64,000 nucleotides of DNA from a virus. Shown here piece by piece: positions 17,372 through 26,436 of the stretch (positions within the stretch are counted from its first letter, which is position 1; each line of letters opens with the position of its first letter). Position numbers and translations under genes: made by a program. The DNA lies in IMG/VR virus record IMGVR_UViG_3300006754_000011, positions 1 through 64,000 of that record. One strand, written 5' to 3'. The notes below the pieces were generated by a model. That model did not search any database. It had not been told where the DNA came from and saw only the letters and a program-made list of their open reading frames with translations.

Positions 17372-19243
17372 ATGGCAACTAGAAATCCACTAATAATTGT
17401 CTCTGGATTATTCCAAGAGTTAAATACTTCATCAGACAAATTAAATTTCGCTGGAAATACTACAGCTGATCTTAGTGAAAATACTAATCTTTACTATACA
17501 AACGCTAGAGCAAGAGGCGCTGTTTCAATAACAGATAGTGGAGGTGACGGCAGTTTAGCTTATAACAGCGGTACAGGAGTTATTACATATACTGGACCAT
17601 CTGCTTCAGAAGTTAGAGCACATATCAGTGTTGCATCTGGTTCAGGTCTAACTTATTCATCTGGAGAAATAGGAACAAGTGCAATTCCTAATGCTCAGTT
17701 AGCAAATGATGATGTAACAGTTGGTAGTACAGCGATTGCTTTAGGTGCTACAGCTGGAACTATTACAGGCTTAACTTCTTTAGCATCAGGAACTTTAATA
17801 GCAGGTGTAGAAGATGCAGCAAATGCTATTGAAATTACTAGTGGAAGTATTATTTTTGAAGGATCGACTGCAGATGCTTATGAAATATCACTAACAGCAA
17901 CTGATGCATCCGGTTCAGACAAGACGATTACACTGCCTGATGCGACAGGTACAGTTGCTCTTACAAGTGATATTGTTTATCCAGTAACTACTTCTAATTC
18001 AGTTACTCTTACTAATAAGACAATTGCTCTAGGAAGCAATACAATTTCAGGAACTACTGCACAATTCAATACTGCATTAACAGATGGAAGTTTTGTAACT
18101 TTAGCTGGATCTGAAACACTAACTAATAAAACTTTAACTTCACCAGCAATTAATTCAGGAATATTAGATGCTCCAACATTAAAAGCTACTTCCGCTACTG
18201 TTGCAGGTAAGATTTTATTTAAAGAAGGTACAGATAATGGAACAAATACAGTAACTTTACTTGGAGCTGCTGCTACTGCAGATGTAACTCTTACTCTTCC
18301 AGCAGAAACAGGAACAGTACTTTCAACAGGCTCTTCTATTGCCAATAGTAATCTTGCTAACAGTTCAGTAACAATAGGATCAACAGCTGTAAGTCTTGGA
18401 GCAACAACAGCATCCCTTGCAGGAGTTACTTCTATAACTTCCGCTGCTGTAGTTACTGACGATGATGGATTTAGAGTTCGAGATAACTCTGACGCAACTA
18501 AACAATTAGCTTTTGAATGCTCAGGAATTACGACTAGTACAACACGTACTATGACTATTCCTGACGCAGACGGAACGATCGCAACGCAAGCATATGTTAA
18601 TGCACAGATAACAGCAGAAGATCTTGATGTAAGCGATGGAACTACTGCTATTTCTATTGATTTAAATTCAGAAACACTAACACTTGCTGGAGGTACAGGT
18701 GTAACAAGTACAGCAGCTACTAATACAGTTACTTTTGCAATTGACGCAACAGTTGCTACCTTGGCTGGTTCACAGACCTTAACAAATAAAACAATAACTG
18801 CACCTACTGTTTCTTCATTAACTCTTAGTGACGCATCAATTATTTTTGAAGGTGCTACTGCGAATCTTCATGAAACAACAGTTACAGTTACTGATCCAAC
18901 AGGTGATAGAACAATCACATTGCCTGATACAACAGGTACAGTTTCTTTAATTACAGCTACAGAAACTCTTACAAATAAAACACTTACAGATCCTACAATT
19001 AATGCAGCTACAGTAACAGGAACAGTAGCTTCAACTGCCACTGTTACTGGAACATTAGACCTGACTGGATGTGTTTTAGCAGGAGCTAGTCCTTTAGTTT
19101 TTGAAGGTGCTAGTGCTAATGCTCACGAAACTACATTTGCTTTTGTAGATCCAACAGCAGATCGAACAATTACTTTCCCAGATGATTCTGGAACTATGTC
19201 AACTGAAAGTTTCGCTACTGCAATTGCAGTTGCATTAGGATAA
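17372..19243 (+). CDS. Repetitive tail fibre protein
   Basis: A 623-residue fibre. The N-terminus (PLIIVSGLFQELNTSSDKLN) is followed by repeated Thr/Ser/Ala-rich beta units. Examples are TLTNKTL occurring several times, IIFEG(S/A)TA with 'he...t..DptgdrTItlPD.tGTv' repeated at least three times, and 'VTIGSTAVSLGATT'. Such arrays form trimeric beta shafts in cyanophage fibres. The gene lies at the head of a fibre operon. The repeats could recombine. Confidence 0.85.
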   Translation: MATRNPLIIVSGLFQELNTSSDKLNFAGNTTADLSENTNLYYTNARARGAVSITDSGGDGSLAYNSGTGVITYTGPSASEVRAHISVASGSGLTYSSGEIGTSAIPNAQLANDDVTVGSTAIALGATAGTITGLTSLASGTLIAGVEDAANAIEITSGSIIFEGSTADAYEISLTATDASGSDKTITLPDATGTVALTSDIVYPVTTSNSVTLTNKTIALGSNTISGTTAQFNTALTDGSFVTLAGSETLTNKTLTSPAINSGILDAPTLKATSATVAGKILFKEGTDNGTNTVTLLGAAATADVTLTLPAETGTVLSTGSSIANSNLANSSVTIGSTAVSLGATTASLAGVTSITSAAVVTDDDGFRVRDNSDATKQLAFECSGITTSTTRTMTIPDADGTIATQAYVNAQITAEDLDVSDGTTAISIDLNSETLTLAGGTGVTSTAATNTVTFAIDATVATLAGSQTLTNKTITAPTVSSLTLSDASIIFEGATANLHETTVTVTDPTGDRTITLPDTTGTVSLITATETLTNKTLTDPTINAATVTGTVASTATVTGTLDLTGCVLAGASPLVFEGASANAHETTFAFVDPTADRTITFPDDSGTMSTESFATAIAVALG

Positions 19244-19247
19244 TCTT

Positions 19248-19652
19248 ATGGCCACCCAAGTACAATTCCGAAGAGGAACAACAGGAGAAAATGACAACTT
19301 TAAAGGAGTTGTTGGAGAAATTACTGTTGATACATCTATAAATACTGTTCGTATTCATGACGGGAGTGTTGTCGGAGGTTTCCCTTTATTACGAAATGAT
19401 GGCAGTAATTGTGAACTAGCAATTGGTTCATTAACAAGTTGTGCTTTAAAATTTGCAGGAGATCCTAATACTGGAGTTATTAGACCAGGTGCTGACCAAT
19501 TAGGTTTAGTTACTGGAGGAGTTGCTAGGCTTACAATAGATGCAGCAGGCGCTATTACTATTCCAGGGAATTTAAATATCTCAGGAAATCTAAGTGTAAC
19601 TGGTGCCGCCAGCATCGGTGACCAACTCGCTCTTATACTCGCATTAAGCTAA
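19248..19652 (+). CDS. Short tail fibre with Mtd-like N-terminal module
   Basis: A 134-residue protein. The start (VQFRRGTTGENDNFKGVVG, EITVDTSINTVRIHDGS) is the classic short N-terminal module found on many phage fibres and tropism proteins. The C-terminal half (TIPGNLNISGNLSVTGAASI) is a short beta-helix shaft. At 134 residues it is short, so it is either a small fibre or a connector. It follows the long fibre gene by 4 nt. Confidence 0.8.
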   Translation: MATQVQFRRGTTGENDNFKGVVGEITVDTSINTVRIHDGSVVGGFPLLRNDGSNCELAIGSLTSCALKFAGDPNTGVIRPGADQLGLVTGGVARLTIDAAGAITIPGNLNISGNLSVTGAASIGDQLALILALS

Positions 19653-19994
19653 ATGGCAAATACTTTCAAAATTGAAACTAAATCGAGTGTTGTAACAGAT
19701 GCAGTTACCCATTCAAACTCAAATGTATTATCCGCTGGAGGGTCAGCTACATTAATTCTTTTAAGTATATTAATTTCAAATAAAACAGGTTCTAGTGTTG
19801 ATGCAGATGTTTATTTAGTTACAAGTTCAGGTGATGATATTTATATCATTAAGACAGCTCCTATACCTGCGGGATCATCTCTTGAACTTATTAGCGGAAG
19901 TAAAGTAGTTATGGAATCGAGTGATATTCTACGAATACGAGCAGGAACTGCGACTTCATTAGACGCTTCTATTAGTTATCTTGAACAAACATAA
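19653..19994 (+). CDS. Small structural protein of fibre operon
   Basis: A 113-residue beta-rich protein beginning directly after the previous stop. It has alternating hydrophobic strands (ATLILLSILISNKTGSSVDA, DADVYLVTSSGDDIYI, SGSKVVMESSDILRI). It lacks a signal peptide. It is probably a jelly-roll-like fibre accessory. I recall similar proteins in cyanophage fibre operons, but that is memory, not something searched here. Confidence 0.65.
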   Translation: MANTFKIETKSSVVTDAVTHSNSNVLSAGGSATLILLSILISNKTGSSVDADVYLVTSSGDDIYIIKTAPIPAGSSLELISGSKVVMESSDILRIRAGTATSLDASISYLEQT

Positions 19995-20006
19995 GGGGGA
20001 CTAATA

Positions 20007-21116
20007 ATGGCACTTACTGAAATTGATGGATCTGCTTTAGGTCCCACAGCTCAAAGAATTTTAGGAAGACGTAATTTAGTTGTTAATGGAGCTATGAATA
20101 TAGCTCAACGTGCTACAACATCTACAGCTACTGGTTATCAGACAGTTGATAGATTTGCGATTCAATATGGTGGCGCAGATGAAAATCCTACACAGGCACA
20201 AGTTGATATAACTGCTGATACAGATCCTTGGAATAAAGGGTTTAGAAAAGCTCTTAAGATTACTAATGGTGATCAAGCTAGTGGTGCCGGAGCTGCTGAT
20301 TATGTAGAAATTCAATTAAAGTTAGAAGCACAAGACATAGCCAATTCTGGTTGGGAGTATACTTCAACAAGTGACTATATAACTCTTTCTTTTTGGGTAA
20401 AATCAAGCGTTGCACAAACTTTCTATGGTTACATAGACACTATAGATGGTACAGGTCAAAGATATTCCTTTTCTTTTGCTTTATCTGCTAATACTTGGAC
20501 AAAAGTTATTAAGACAATCCCAGGTGCTGCTAATATCACTGTTAATAATGATAACGGTCAAGGTTTACTGATTTCATTTGTTCCTTTTTACGGTACTGAT
20601 TACACAAATAATAATACACTTGATACGTGGGCTGAAAAGGTCACTGGCAATTATTTTCCAGATCAAACATCAACATGGTGGACTACTGATAACGCAACTT
20701 TTGAAATAACAGGAGTTCAAGTAGAAGTAGCAAACAGTGAAACAGAATTTGAACATAGATCCTATGGTGATGAATTACTCAGGTGTCAGAGGTATTATTA
20801 TTGTGTTGCTAAAGGAGATAGTCAAAGTCTGGGATTAGGAATTATGTCAAGAACAATAGAAATGTACACTACAGTTTATTTCCCTGTAGTGATGAGAGCT
20901 ACTCCGACATTAAGTGTTACGACAGGTACAGACTTTTATAAAATACTGAGAGACAATGCTAATGATACTTTTAACGACTTTGAGCTTGGATCTGCTACAA
21001 CAAACCTTATCGGTGAATTACTCAATGATGATGAAGTATCAGGCGCGCTGGGAGATGGGGGTTTTGTGAGAACAAATAACGCTTCATCCCATGTAGGTTT
21101 TTCAGCGGAGTTATAA
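20007..21116 (+). CDS. Tail fibre with carbohydrate-binding-like domain (cassette 1)
   Basis: A 369-residue fibre. RRNLVVNGAMNIAQRATTS near residues 20-40 leads into a jelly-roll domain (ITLSFWVKSSVAQTFYGYI, TWTKVIKTIPG). The signature FEHRSYGDELLRCQRYYY near 245-262 follows, then a C-terminal variable region from ~265. It is paralogous to the gene at 38079. A strong GGGG motif lies just upstream of its ATG. Such proteins likely bind host surface glycans. It is the first gene of a three-gene cassette with 21119 and 21552. Confidence 0.85.
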   Translation: MALTEIDGSALGPTAQRILGRRNLVVNGAMNIAQRATTSTATGYQTVDRFAIQYGGADENPTQAQVDITADTDPWNKGFRKALKITNGDQASGAGAADYVEIQLKLEAQDIANSGWEYTSTSDYITLSFWVKSSVAQTFYGYIDTIDGTGQRYSFSFALSANTWTKVIKTIPGAANITVNNDNGQGLLISFVPFYGTDYTNNNTLDTWAEKVTGNYFPDQTSTWWTTDNATFEITGVQVEVANSETEFEHRSYGDELLRCQRYYYCVAKGDSQSLGLGIMSRTIEMYTTVYFPVVMRATPTLSVTTGTDFYKILRDNANDTFNDFELGSATTNLIGELLNDDEVSGALGDGGFVRTNNASSHVGFSAEL

Positions 21117-21118
21117 CT

Positions 21119-21496
21119 ATGGCATTATATAAATTAGGTAAATCATACGATGGAGAAGCTGTAAGGGTTGTGTTGAAACAGGACAACCCTAATCTAACGG
21201 TTAGCATTCCATTCGATCCAGCAAACACATCCTATCAAGAGTACCTAGCTTGGATAGATGCAGGTAATACACCTGATCCTGCAGATAGTAATTTAGAGAC
21301 TTGGGAATCTATTAGAGATAAAAGAGATCAATTATTAAAAGAATCTGATTGGACAATGACAACAGGAGCAACTATTGATCAAGCACAATGGGCTGCTTAT
21401 AGAGAAAAACTTAGAGATATTCCTCAAAAGTATAGTAGTCACTCAGATGTTGTATGGCCTACACCACCTTCAACTAAAGGCCCTAATACGAAATGA
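21119..21496 (+). CDS. Tail fibre assembly chaperone-like protein (cassette 1)
   Basis: A 125-residue protein directly after a fibre gene. The N-terminal half has TSYQEYLAWIDAGNTPDPAD; the C-terminal half has DWTMTTGATIDQAQWAAYRE with REKLRDIPQK, the typical end of phage tail-fibre assembly proteins ('DWt....a....WA.YRq.LRdip'). A 57-residue remnant of its N-terminal half lies at 39254. It probably helps the fibre fold or trimerise. Confidence 0.8.
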   Translation: MALYKLGKSYDGEAVRVVLKQDNPNLTVSIPFDPANTSYQEYLAWIDAGNTPDPADSNLETWESIRDKRDQLLKESDWTMTTGATIDQAQWAAYREKLRDIPQKYSSHSDVVWPTPPSTKGPNTK

Positions 21497-21551
21497 TTAG
21501 AGTTGTCACTTGTAAAATAAATAAAAGCAGATACTTTTTTGTTAATTAATT

Positions 21552-22958
21552 ATGGCATATATTGGAAATAACTTACAGGTTGCTTTTGAGAGTTACCAAA
21601 ATATTGATGATATAAGTAGCAGTTTTGATGGTTCTACTACATCTTTTGCCTTACAAGTGGGTGGAGTTGCTCCTACTCCTTTTCCAAAATTAGAGCAAAA
21701 TGTTTTAATTTCTGTAGGTGGTGTAATACAGAAGCCTGATTCTGGTGGAACTACTGGATTTAAATTTACTGGAACGAATATTGTTTTTAGTTCTGCTCCA
21801 GCAACAAGTGAATCTTTCTTTGGTGTAATACTTGCAGGTGCTGATTATGTTAATGCAGGAACTAATTTTCCAGTAGGAGCTGTGGGTACACCCTCTGTCA
21901 CCTTCAAAGATGATGAAGATACTGGTTTATACCATCCATCTGCTAATACAGTTAGTGTCACAACAGGTGGAACAGAACGTGCCACTTTTGCTTCAAACGG
22001 ACGAGTTGGTATCGGAGTTACAAGTCCTAATAGAACTTTAGATATTCAGTCAGCTACAAACGATAATGGATTTTCTTTAAATTGTATAGGTACTCCTGCT
22101 AATTATTTCTTTGATATAAGAGATGATGATTCAGTTGTTTCCCGACTTGATAATGCTGGCAACCTCGGTATTGGTGAGGGTACTCCTGATGTTAGATTGC
22201 ACGTAACTGAGACATTTAATACTGCATATACTGTTGATAATGCTACTACTGAATCAAATAATTTAGTAAAACTAGAAAATCCTAGTTCAACTGCAAACGC
22301 TTTTGCTGGAATAGCCTTCCGTACCGGTAGTGGCGCGGATATGTATTTTGGATCAATACAACAGTCTGGAAATGATGGGGACTTCTATTTTGCTAATCAG
22401 AACTCAGCTAATAAAGAACTACTAAGAATAAAATCAACTGGAGATGTAAATATAGTAGATGGAAACCTAATAATAGGAACGTCTGGTCACGGTATTGACT
22501 TTAGCGCCACTGCTGACTCTGGCGGTACAGTGGCATCGGAACTTCTTGCGGATTATGAAATTGGAACTTGGACACCTCAATTAGGTGGATCTGGTAATTC
22601 CTTTACTTATCATGCTGATTGTGGTGGAAGTTATATCAAAGTCGGCCAATTAGTCACATTGCTAGGAGCTATAAGGCTAACTGCTAGAAGCGGCTCATCT
22701 CAGTTAACTCTCCATAATTTTCCATTTACTGTAGGAGATGTTTCAAGTGGAGACTCAAATCATGAAGGTGGTGTTGTCACACATTATACAGATAACTCTG
22801 CATCTGGTACTCATGGACCGCTAGGACATTGTACAAGTGGTTCTGGTAGCGTCTCCTTATCTCATCAACTTAGTAGTGGAAATGGTAGTGCTTTAAATGC
22901 TGACGAAATTGATACTACATTTGTTTGGCGATTTATGGTGACATATCCATCAGCCTAA
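21552..22958 (+). CDS. Tail fibre (cassette 1, third gene)
   Basis: A 468-residue fibre. The N-terminus has NIDDISSSFDGSTTSFALQ, shared with the gene at 39462. The middle contains 'DEDTGLYHPSANTVSVTTGG' and GRVGIGVTSPNRTLDIQS, a beta-helical motif common in phage fibres. Unlike its counterpart it ends without an S74 chaperone domain; instead its end is His/Gly/Ser-rich (NHEGGVVTHYTDNSASGTHG). It would be a receptor-binding tip or shaft. Confidence 0.8.
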   Translation: MAYIGNNLQVAFESYQNIDDISSSFDGSTTSFALQVGGVAPTPFPKLEQNVLISVGGVIQKPDSGGTTGFKFTGTNIVFSSAPATSESFFGVILAGADYVNAGTNFPVGAVGTPSVTFKDDEDTGLYHPSANTVSVTTGGTERATFASNGRVGIGVTSPNRTLDIQSATNDNGFSLNCIGTPANYFFDIRDDDSVVSRLDNAGNLGIGEGTPDVRLHVTETFNTAYTVDNATTESNNLVKLENPSSTANAFAGIAFRTGSGADMYFGSIQQSGNDGDFYFANQNSANKELLRIKSTGDVNIVDGNLIIGTSGHGIDFSATADSGGTVASELLADYEIGTWTPQLGGSGNSFTYHADCGGSYIKVGQLVTLLGAIRLTARSGSSQLTLHNFPFTVGDVSSGDSNHEGGVVTHYTDNSASGTHGPLGHCTSGSGSVSLSHQLSSGNGSALNADEIDTTFVWRFMVTYPSA

Positions 22959-23022
22959 AACAGACCGTTTGCACGTCTAAAAACTACGCCATAAACCTGT
23001 TTCGTTCGGAGAACGTCCCTAA

Positions 23023-23316
23023 ATGGCAATCACAAAAACAACTGAAAACGACAAGATAGAAGTCGTTAGTAAGTGGAACATTCAAGTAAGAAAAGCAACT
23101 ATCATTAAAGAAGACGGTAAAGAACTAACTCGTACTTTTCATCGTAAGGTTTTAACACCAGGAACACTTGATGCAAGTGATAAATTAGTTGAGACAGATA
23201 TCAGTGGAGAGGACAGTGATGTTCAAGCAATCTGTAATACAGCTTGGACTTCTCAAGTTAAAACAGACTTTACTGCTTTCCTAGTAGCTAATAAACCCAC
23301 TCCACCATCTAGCTAA
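23023..23316 (+). CDS. Small conserved cyanophage-type protein
   Basis: A 97-residue protein beginning MAITKTTENDKIEVVSKW and containing RTFHRKVLTPGT and VQAICNTAWT. I recall very similar proteins following tail fibre genes in T4-like cyanophages, but I could not check. It probably is a minor tail or fibre accessory. Confidence 0.7.
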   Translation: MAITKTTENDKIEVVSKWNIQVRKATIIKEDGKELTRTFHRKVLTPGTLDASDKLVETDISGEDSDVQAICNTAWTSQVKTDFTAFLVANKPTPPSS

Positions 23317-23325
23317 TAAAAATTA

Positions 23326-23817
23326 ATGAAACCGCCTAATACGAATAACTGTTATAACTTTAGAGTTATCTCTGTTGATCGTGTTGTCGATGGCGATACC
23401 ATAGATGTAACTTTAGATTTAGGTTTTAATATTTGTAAATCTGAAAGAATTCGAGTAGCAGGAATTGATACGCCTGAAAAACGTACTCGTAATTTAGAAG
23501 AGAAAGAATTAGGTATTGATGCTACAGAATGGATTAAAGCTAAATTAGAAGGTGCAATTACTGGCGAAGAAGATTTAGTTATTAAAACTGAATTAGAAGG
23601 AGGTATGGGTAAATATGGAAGACTTCTTGGCTGGCTTTATATAGGATATCCAAAATGTAATGCTGATTGTAATTGTGAGTGTCATCAACAAAAATCTATT
23701 AATGAATTAATCGTTGAAGAAGGATATGCATGGGAGTATGATGGGGGCACAAAAACTAAAGACTTGGATGATTTAAGAAAGATTCGTCAATTAAAAGGTA
23801 CTTTAGTTATTCCCTAA
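23326..23817 (+). CDS. SNase-like thermonuclease with Cys-rich insert
   Basis: A 163-residue nuclease of the staphylococcal nuclease (TNase) family. VDGDTIDVTLDLG, then RIRVAGIDTPEKRT (Arg and Asp/Glu active-site residues) and GKYGRLLGWLY (second active-site Arg) are in the right order. A Cys-rich insert CNADCNCECH near residues 108-117 may bind metal; it is not part of the basic fold. It could degrade host DNA or trim DNA, with Ca2+ dependence expected from the family. No signal peptide is seen. Confidence 0.88.
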   Translation: MKPPNTNNCYNFRVISVDRVVDGDTIDVTLDLGFNICKSERIRVAGIDTPEKRTRNLEEKELGIDATEWIKAKLEGAITGEEDLVIKTELEGGMGKYGRLLGWLYIGYPKCNADCNCECHQQKSINELIVEEGYAWEYDGGTKTKDLDDLRKIRQLKGTLVIP

Positions 23818-23830
23818 TCGGAGAAATGTC

Positions 23831-24073
23831 GTGCAAAAAATTATAAATGTCATCGCAGTTTCGGCTGGTGTTGTATCTCTTGCCGTTATTGGGAGTGGTT
23901 TATATATATACGTACAGCGAGATAAACTCATTAATAACATCAAGTCACAAGTTATGGAAGCAGTTTCTGGATCACTTCCTTCCTTGGTTGATACAAAAAT
24001 GCCTTCACTTCCTACAGCAACTGGAGGAGCTTTAATGAGTCCAGGTTTAGGTATGGGTATTCCGAAATTCTAA
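23831..24073 (+). CDS. Small single-span membrane protein
   Basis: An 80-residue protein with a GTG start; the nearby ATG at 23826 is in a frame that stops at once. Residues ~4-25 (IINVIAVSAGVVSLAVIGSG) form one membrane span; the rest is helical and Pro/Gly-rich. Its last base starts the next gene (TAATG). I recall related membrane proteins in T4-like cyanophages. A lysis or envelope role is possible. Confidence 0.75.
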   Translation: MQKIINVIAVSAGVVSLAVIGSGLYIYVQRDKLINNIKSQVMEAVSGSLPSLVDTKMPSLPTATGGALMSPGLGMGIPKF

Positions 24074-24840
24074 TGGCTGAAATTCCTGATATTCAAATCA
24101 GGAATGTTCATCTAAATTCAGTTCCTGATTATTTAATATATCCTCCTCATAATATTCCTGTTGCTGTACCTGTAACAGTAAAAATAGGAGTACCGATTAT
24201 TGATATGCCTGGCTGTGTTGAAGCACACGATGGCAATAGAAATTCTAGAACATTAGTTGATAATGATCCTAAAGGTTCAAGAGTATTTTGTGATGGGCAT
24301 GTGCCAAGTTATCGGTCAATGGATTATGTACCTGAACAATTAGTTTATACAAAAGAAGCAGATGTTCCACCTATACAGTCTCCACCAGATGCAGGAGAAG
24401 TAGAAGCACCGAAGACTGATATTCCTGATATTCCTAAAGAAGAGGTTCCTTGTCCTGGACCTAATGCACCCCGTATAGGTGATATAGCACAGAATAAAAA
24501 AGAGAAAGTAAAAGGATTTGAATTAAATGAAGATAAAACAATTTGTATTACTTTGTATGAAGACATAGGAATAGTTCAACAATATTTACCTGCACCTCAA
24601 GTTGTAACAACTACTGCGGCAATTGCGACGGTGGCAACGACATCGGCCCTCCTAGCAAAACCTCTGGCTGATCTTCTTCTAAAGGTGGTGAAGCCTGCTG
24701 TGAAAAAGGCCATTGGAGCCATCCAAACCAAGCTCGGTCGGAAACCTCGGAAACTGACTCTTTCTGAGGTGAAATCAAATCTTTATCGAGAGAAGAGGGG
24801 TTTACTTCCTTTGAAGGAATTGAAGAGGAAGAAGAATTAA
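24073..24840 (+). CDS. Cyanophage-type protein with C-terminal hydrophobic region
   Basis: A 255-residue protein with an extended Pro-rich N-terminal two thirds (IPDIQIRNVHLNSVPDYLIY) and a Cys-containing segment. A hydrophobic Ala/Thr-rich stretch at ~180-205 (VTTTAAIATVATTSALLAKP) and a basic C-terminus follow. Its last 230 nt run antisense to the exported-protein gene at 24611. It may be membrane-anchored. No function is known to me. Confidence 0.7.
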   Translation: MAEIPDIQIRNVHLNSVPDYLIYPPHNIPVAVPVTVKIGVPIIDMPGCVEAHDGNRNSRTLVDNDPKGSRVFCDGHVPSYRSMDYVPEQLVYTKEADVPPIQSPPDAGEVEAPKTDIPDIPKEEVPCPGPNAPRIGDIAQNKKEKVKGFELNEDKTICITLYEDIGIVQQYLPAPQVVTTTAAIATVATTSALLAKPLADLLLKVVKPAVKKAIGAIQTKLGRKPRKLTLSEVKSNLYREKRGLLPLKELKRKKN

Positions 24841-25492
24841 TTTCAGGTATTGAATGTTTATGTTGTCCTACAACTCCTGGAGGATTCACAAGAACAACAT
24901 CTGAACAAATAGCAGCATATTTAGATTTTGGATGAAACATAATTCCTGCTTTCATTAGTTCACCGCAATTTTTTAATCTTGCGATTTCAAAATCTAAGCG
25001 CTTATTAGCAACTAATTGATTACGCATAGCAATATGAGAATCGACGCTTTGCTTACATCTATCTTGTAAACTTCCATCTAAAGGCATAGAGAAAGTAGCT
25101 GAAATTCCCCAGTTAAAAGTAAAAGTATCTTTTTGTCCTGTTCTAGTTGGTACATAATAAAGAATTTCTCCTGGATTATTTAAGTTTCCATCATCATCAG
25201 TTGTCATGTCGTAGACAGGCGTATCATAAAATTCTTCATTAGGAAGCTGCCAAGATTTTGTATCAGTTAAAAATGGCGTAATATTTAAAGTAGGACCCTG
25301 GCACGAGATTCCGTCCCCATAGGTATCGGTAATGTACGGTCCTTGTAATACTTGGATGGCTTGGTTGGTAACAGAGCCTGAGCTATTAGCCACAGGATTA
25401 GCAGTGGCGCTAACACCACCAACACTCTCTGCGCGTACTGGCGTGGGGAATAAAACATTCGCATTTAATAATATTAATAAAAAATATTTTAC
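24611..25492 (-). CDS. Exported protein, start codon degenerate (GTA)
   Basis: About 293 residues with a signal peptide (KYFLLILLNANVLFPTPVRA) followed by ESVGGVSATANPVANSSGSV. No ATG, GTG or TTG lies near the signal sequence. The nearest in-frame ATG is at 25660, deep inside the neighbour. The first codon here is GTA, overlapping the neighbour's stop as GTAA. A GTGA start-stop overlap would have been normal, so a single G-to-A change fits both. The C-terminal 76 residues overlap the gene at 24073 in antisense and look like a low-complexity extension. Confidence 0.65.
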   Translation of the reverse strand, partial: VKYFLLILLNANVLFPTPVRAESVGGVSATANPVANSSGSVTNQAIQVLQGPYITDTYGDGISCQGPTLNITPFLTDTKSWQLPNEEFYDTPVYDMTTDDDGNLNNPGEILYYVPTRTGQKDTFTFNWGISATFSMPLDGSLQDRCKQSVDSHIAMRNQLVANKRLDFEIARLKNCGELMKAGIMFHPKSKYAAICSDVVLVNPPGVVGQHKHSIPEINSSSSSIPSKEVNPSSLDKDLISPQKESVSEVSDRAWFGWLQWPFSQQASPPLEEDQPEVLLGGPMSLPPSQLPQ

Positions 25493-25914
25493 TGACTGAA
25501 GGTACTTGTTGTATCTGTGACTGATGTTATTTCTGTCACTCTTTGAATTATTGTTTGAGTCGATAATCCTGGTTGACTTAATGTAGCAGAAAATTGCCAA
25601 GGCTGTGTTGCATCCTTTATTGAAAAGTTTGGCATTTCGTTTGCATTTAAGCTCGTCCATGTAGAAGATATTCCATTAACCGAATTAGAACTATTCGTTG
25701 CGGACGGTACTAGACTATCTCCACTATGCTTAATATTAGTTCCTGTCACTGTATATTGCCATCCTGTTTGATAATCAATCGAATTAATTGTTTCTGTTAC
25801 TTTTGAAGTCGTTTCAGTATGAGAAGTCATACTACCACTTTGAAAATTAGGAACAACAGGAACTGCATTTACAGGTGAAGCAAATAATAGTAACAACCAT
25901 AAAAGTCGTTTCAT
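25489..25914 (-). CDS. Exported protein with signal peptide
   Basis: A 141-residue protein with an N-terminal signal (KRLLWLLLLFASPVNA) and a mature part rich in Ser and Thr (SGSMTSHTETTSKVTETINS, GWQYTVTGTNIKHSGDS). It is the middle gene of three - strand exported proteins. Mature parts of this type are probably beta-rich. I recall similar secreted triplets in T4-like cyanophages but could not check. An envelope or surface-blocking role is possible. Confidence 0.8.
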   Translation of the reverse strand: MKRLLWLLLLFASPVNAVPVVPNFQSGSMTSHTETTSKVTETINSIDYQTGWQYTVTGTNIKHSGDSLVPSATNSSNSVNGISSTWTSLNANEMPNFSIKDATQPWQFSATLSQPGLSTQTIIQRVTEITSVTDTTSTFSQ

Positions 25915-25916
25915 TT

Positions 25917-26426
25917 CTAATCCACAGTTAGTTCACTTACAAATTGTCCAGTTGCAGTCGTACCAGCACCTCCAGCGGTAATTGTCATTACTCCTGAACT
26001 TAAAATTGTTCCTGCAAGAGTACCTGCTACGCCACCAGATTGTGTTGTTGTTGCTCCAAATGCTGGCATATCTGCAACAACTCCAGATGTAACATCAACA
26101 CCAGCTCCTATTGCTGGGACAGCATCTCCTTGAGTAAATCCTTCCGAGAATGAAAATGCAGATCCTACAGTATTTACATCATAAGTACCTGCTTTCATAG
26201 TTGCTGCTGTTGTTGCACTACCAGCTGTTAAGCCTCCAAATACATCACTATTTCCTGTTCCAACTTTTATATTTGAACCTGAAACTGTATAGGTACTTCC
26301 TATTCTTTCTGCAGCTGTTGCTGCACCGTTAACGGTTAATTGAGTGCTTGTTGATAAACGATGTACTAAATCTGCGCGAGCACTAGGCGCAACAAATAAT
26401 ATTAACAGTGGTAAAAGTTTCCACAT
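25917..26426 (-). CDS. Exported protein with signal peptide, first gene of triplet
   Basis: A 169-residue protein starting with a signal (WKLLPLLILFVAPSARA) and a mature Gly/Thr/Ala-rich beta part. It includes the motif YTVSGSNIKVG, echoing YTVTGTNIKHS in the next gene, so the two are distant paralogues. It leads the operon from the divergent region at 26427-26497. It ends 2 nt before the next start. Confidence 0.8.
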   Translation of the reverse strand: MWKLLPLLILFVAPSARADLVHRLSTSTQLTVNGAATAAERIGSTYTVSGSNIKVGTGNSDVFGGLTAGSATTAATMKAGTYDVNTVGSAFSFSEGFTQGDAVPAIGAGVDVTSGVVADMPAFGATTTQSGGVAGTLAGTILSSGVMTITAGGAGTTATGQFVSELTVD

Positions 26427-26436
26427 ACTAAAAATT

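Noticed and set aside
17977-18345. - strand 122-codon Val/Ala-rich frame
   Set aside because: It is the mirror of the Thr/Ala-rich fibre repeats and lacks any start context.
17372-19243. Repeats that could look like a CRISPR array or tandem repeat locus
   Set aside because: They are codon-periodic beta repeats within a fibre gene, not evenly spaced DNA repeats, and no cas genes are present.
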